Source: Neobacillus nitrireducens (lineage in GTDB: Bacteria > Bacillota > Bacilli > Bacillales > Cytobacillaceae). From it: a stretch of DNA of 64,000 nucleotides. Location: NCBI RefSeq assembly GCF_030915405.1, contig NZ_CP133262.1, positions 2,790,001 to 2,854,000 of the forward strand, in the 5' to 3' direction. The translations under genes and the position numbers were made by a program. Position 1 is the stretch's first letter; each line of letters starts with the position of its first letter. The notes below the pieces were generated by a model. The model had not been told where the DNA came from, ran no database searches, and saw only the letters and a program-made list of their open reading frames with translations. Below are positions 63,701-64,000 of this stretch, piece after piece.

Positions 63701-64000
63701 CTTCTCTTGTATTCGTTTCCTATCAAGAAAACTTTGGTTTTCTTGATGAGGGTTACTAAAGACTATTTCCCCCTGGGTATTGTCGTGAATTTTCAGCATA
63801 ACTGCAGCAATATGTTTACATGGCTCCCAGTATTTATCATAGGCAGGACAGTTGCAATCTGAGGAAATTCCGAACCCATCATCCTCAATTGTCACAAGAT
63901 AGGTTTTTGACCCTCTTACTTTGGCACCCCAGATATTTTTAACGGGATCATGAGATAAATCTCTGACACGACCTTCTTGAAAGTAACCAAGTCCACGACG
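60734..64000 (-). CDS. SWIM-zinc-finger SNF2-family ATPase/helicase (N-terminus outside window)
   Basis: The frame stays open to the right edge, giving at least 1088 residues. A SWIM finger (CNCPAYDKYWEPCKH, near visible residue 49-63) is at the start, with RGLGYFQEGRVRDLSHDP before it. A charged linker and an SNF2 helicase core follow. The core has Walker A DDMGLGKTVQ, LILDEAQSIK, SGTPIENSIDELW and motifs V-VI (LKAGNTGLNLTGAD, EQAAGRAHRIGQ). It is similar to B. subtilis YwqA/YqhH-type proteins. Such enzymes translocate on double-stranded DNA and remodel protein-DNA complexes; the role in Bacillus is unknown. Confidence 0.92.
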   Translation of the reverse strand, partial: RRGLGYFQEGRVRDLSHDPVKNIWGAKVRGSKTYLVTIEDDGFGISSDCNCPAYDKYWEPCKHIAAVMLKIHDNTQGEIVFSNPHQENQSFLDRKRIQEKEFQNQQLELERKREERQAAYVKQLTNQFIQNFSSIVQGSKEQKIERIKEPLLVEWIMKVYRPYYATKQFLILEMKVGQKRAYIVKHIKDFLKAINIQVQYPFTKSFTYDPIEHEFTPNDLEIINLLQEAIKYEEIYQEFQSPYSRTYGSLDERALTIPPMIADELLRKLENGEVHFELDRKSFNQIEIDQSELPFTIQLDKGKADGFQLDLTSLATFDYLDLYGYIIVDHRFYKISVEQQLLIKELKKLVDQSNNPVLPIANDQIEPFISQVVPIIDKIGQLEITENVSSKIAKFPLEARIYVDRIDDFLQTSLEFYYGENNINPFEQTTPEKSGPILMRDAEKEQAIMEVFQSTSLRFNEKLVYVKGEDEIFEFLFEILPQLEDKTEIFLTSAVRSFVLPDKHAPVTTIDVDSSGNWLEVSFDMEGIEQKEIRNILQSVVEKKKYYRLPSGAFVSLESEEFQTIQNMLQEVKIKPSQWEKDTIQLPIYRGMQLDELVDKENGGKAKFGKQFRRLLNRLKNPEELEFELPDLLQAKLRDYQNYGFQWFKTLSYYRLGGILADDMGLGKTVQSIAFILSERNGNKNAKPALIVAPASLVYNWKNEFQRFAPSLTIDVLIGTPQERMERLQSDLLPDVWITTYPTLRQDIDSYAQHEFSTLILDEAQSIKNYATKTAKAVRDIHAETCFALSGTPIENSIDELWSIFQTIMPDFFPNQKAFRQLDPAKVAKMVRPFLLRRVKKDVLKELPDKIETVNYSELTKQQKELYLAYLERIQKETKESLQGEGFQKSRMKILAGLTRLRQLCCHPSLFLENYQGDSGKLQQLKEIVSNAIENGRRLLIFSQFTSMLAIIREQLSSSGLNFFYLDGQTAPKERIRMVDQFNQGGADIFLISLKAGNTGLNLTGADTVILYDLWWNPAVEEQAAGRAHRIGQKKVVQVIRLITQGTIEEKIYELQQNKKELIETIVQPGDQITPRITEQEIREILNI

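Overview
The window looks like chromosomal DNA of a low-GC, endospore-forming Bacillaceae bacterium (Bacillus or Neobacillus-like; the genus is an inference). Supporting signs are strong AGGAGG-type ribosome binding sites, frequent TTG and GTG starts, close similarity to B. subtilis proteins (BmrA, YfiY/YfiZ/YfhA/YusV, YcgT, TcyABC, YkuK, BioY), two KinA/KinB-style orphan kinases, and B. subtilis-type CcpA, Fur, PhoP and BirA sites. There are no rRNA or tRNA genes, CRISPR arrays, prophages or intact transposases.

Layout. 0-11 kb: the start of a GlpA-like glycerol-3-phosphate dehydrogenase behind a leader terminator; a bmrA-type exporter operon with its own two-component system; a membrane PAS kinase; 3-hydroxybutyrate dehydrogenase; an SGNH hydrolase; a protein joining six membrane helices to a PstS-like domain; and an M20 amidohydrolase. 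11.5-37 kb: a single-strand galactose/galactoside island. In transcription order it contains a YesN/YesM two-component system, a CUT1 importer (binding protein and two permeases, no ATPase), lacZ (GH2), a GH36 alpha-galactosidase, galK-galT-galM plus a LacI-type regulator, a sugar-binding-protein/LytS-type kinase/YesN-type regulator triad, and the mglBAC galactose importer. Together these sense, import, hydrolyse and phosphorylate galactosides; galE and the ATPase for the first importer are not in the window.

37-42 kb: two broken genes, each stopped by one in-frame TAA, an alkaline phosphatase with a PhoP box, and an MFS transporter. 42-47.4 kb: a Fur-controlled ferric-siderophore uptake locus with a reductase of the ferredoxin-NADP reductase type. 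47.4-58 kb: a di-heme peroxidase lipoprotein, bioY behind a BirA operator, a DUF2157/GDYXXLXY pair, a small zinc-ribbon protein, ykuK, a second PAS kinase, a DUF418 membrane protein, a decayed surface-protein fragment, a histidine phosphatase, a DUF5655-like protein and a small SET-domain protein. 58-64 kb: a TcyABC-type cystine importer and a SWIM/SNF2 helicase running off the right edge.

The most distinctive non-coding signal is a dispersed palindromic repeat of about 50 bp with outer arms GGTGTCAGGCACC and GGTGCCTGACACC. About 15 complete, partial or variant copies are present. Most lie 0-31 nt after a stop codon, often where the terminator would be. Two unrelated tandem arrays (52-bp and about 70-bp units) lie in gene-end intergenic regions, and two longer GC-rich mosaic repeats flank or interrupt the mgl operon.
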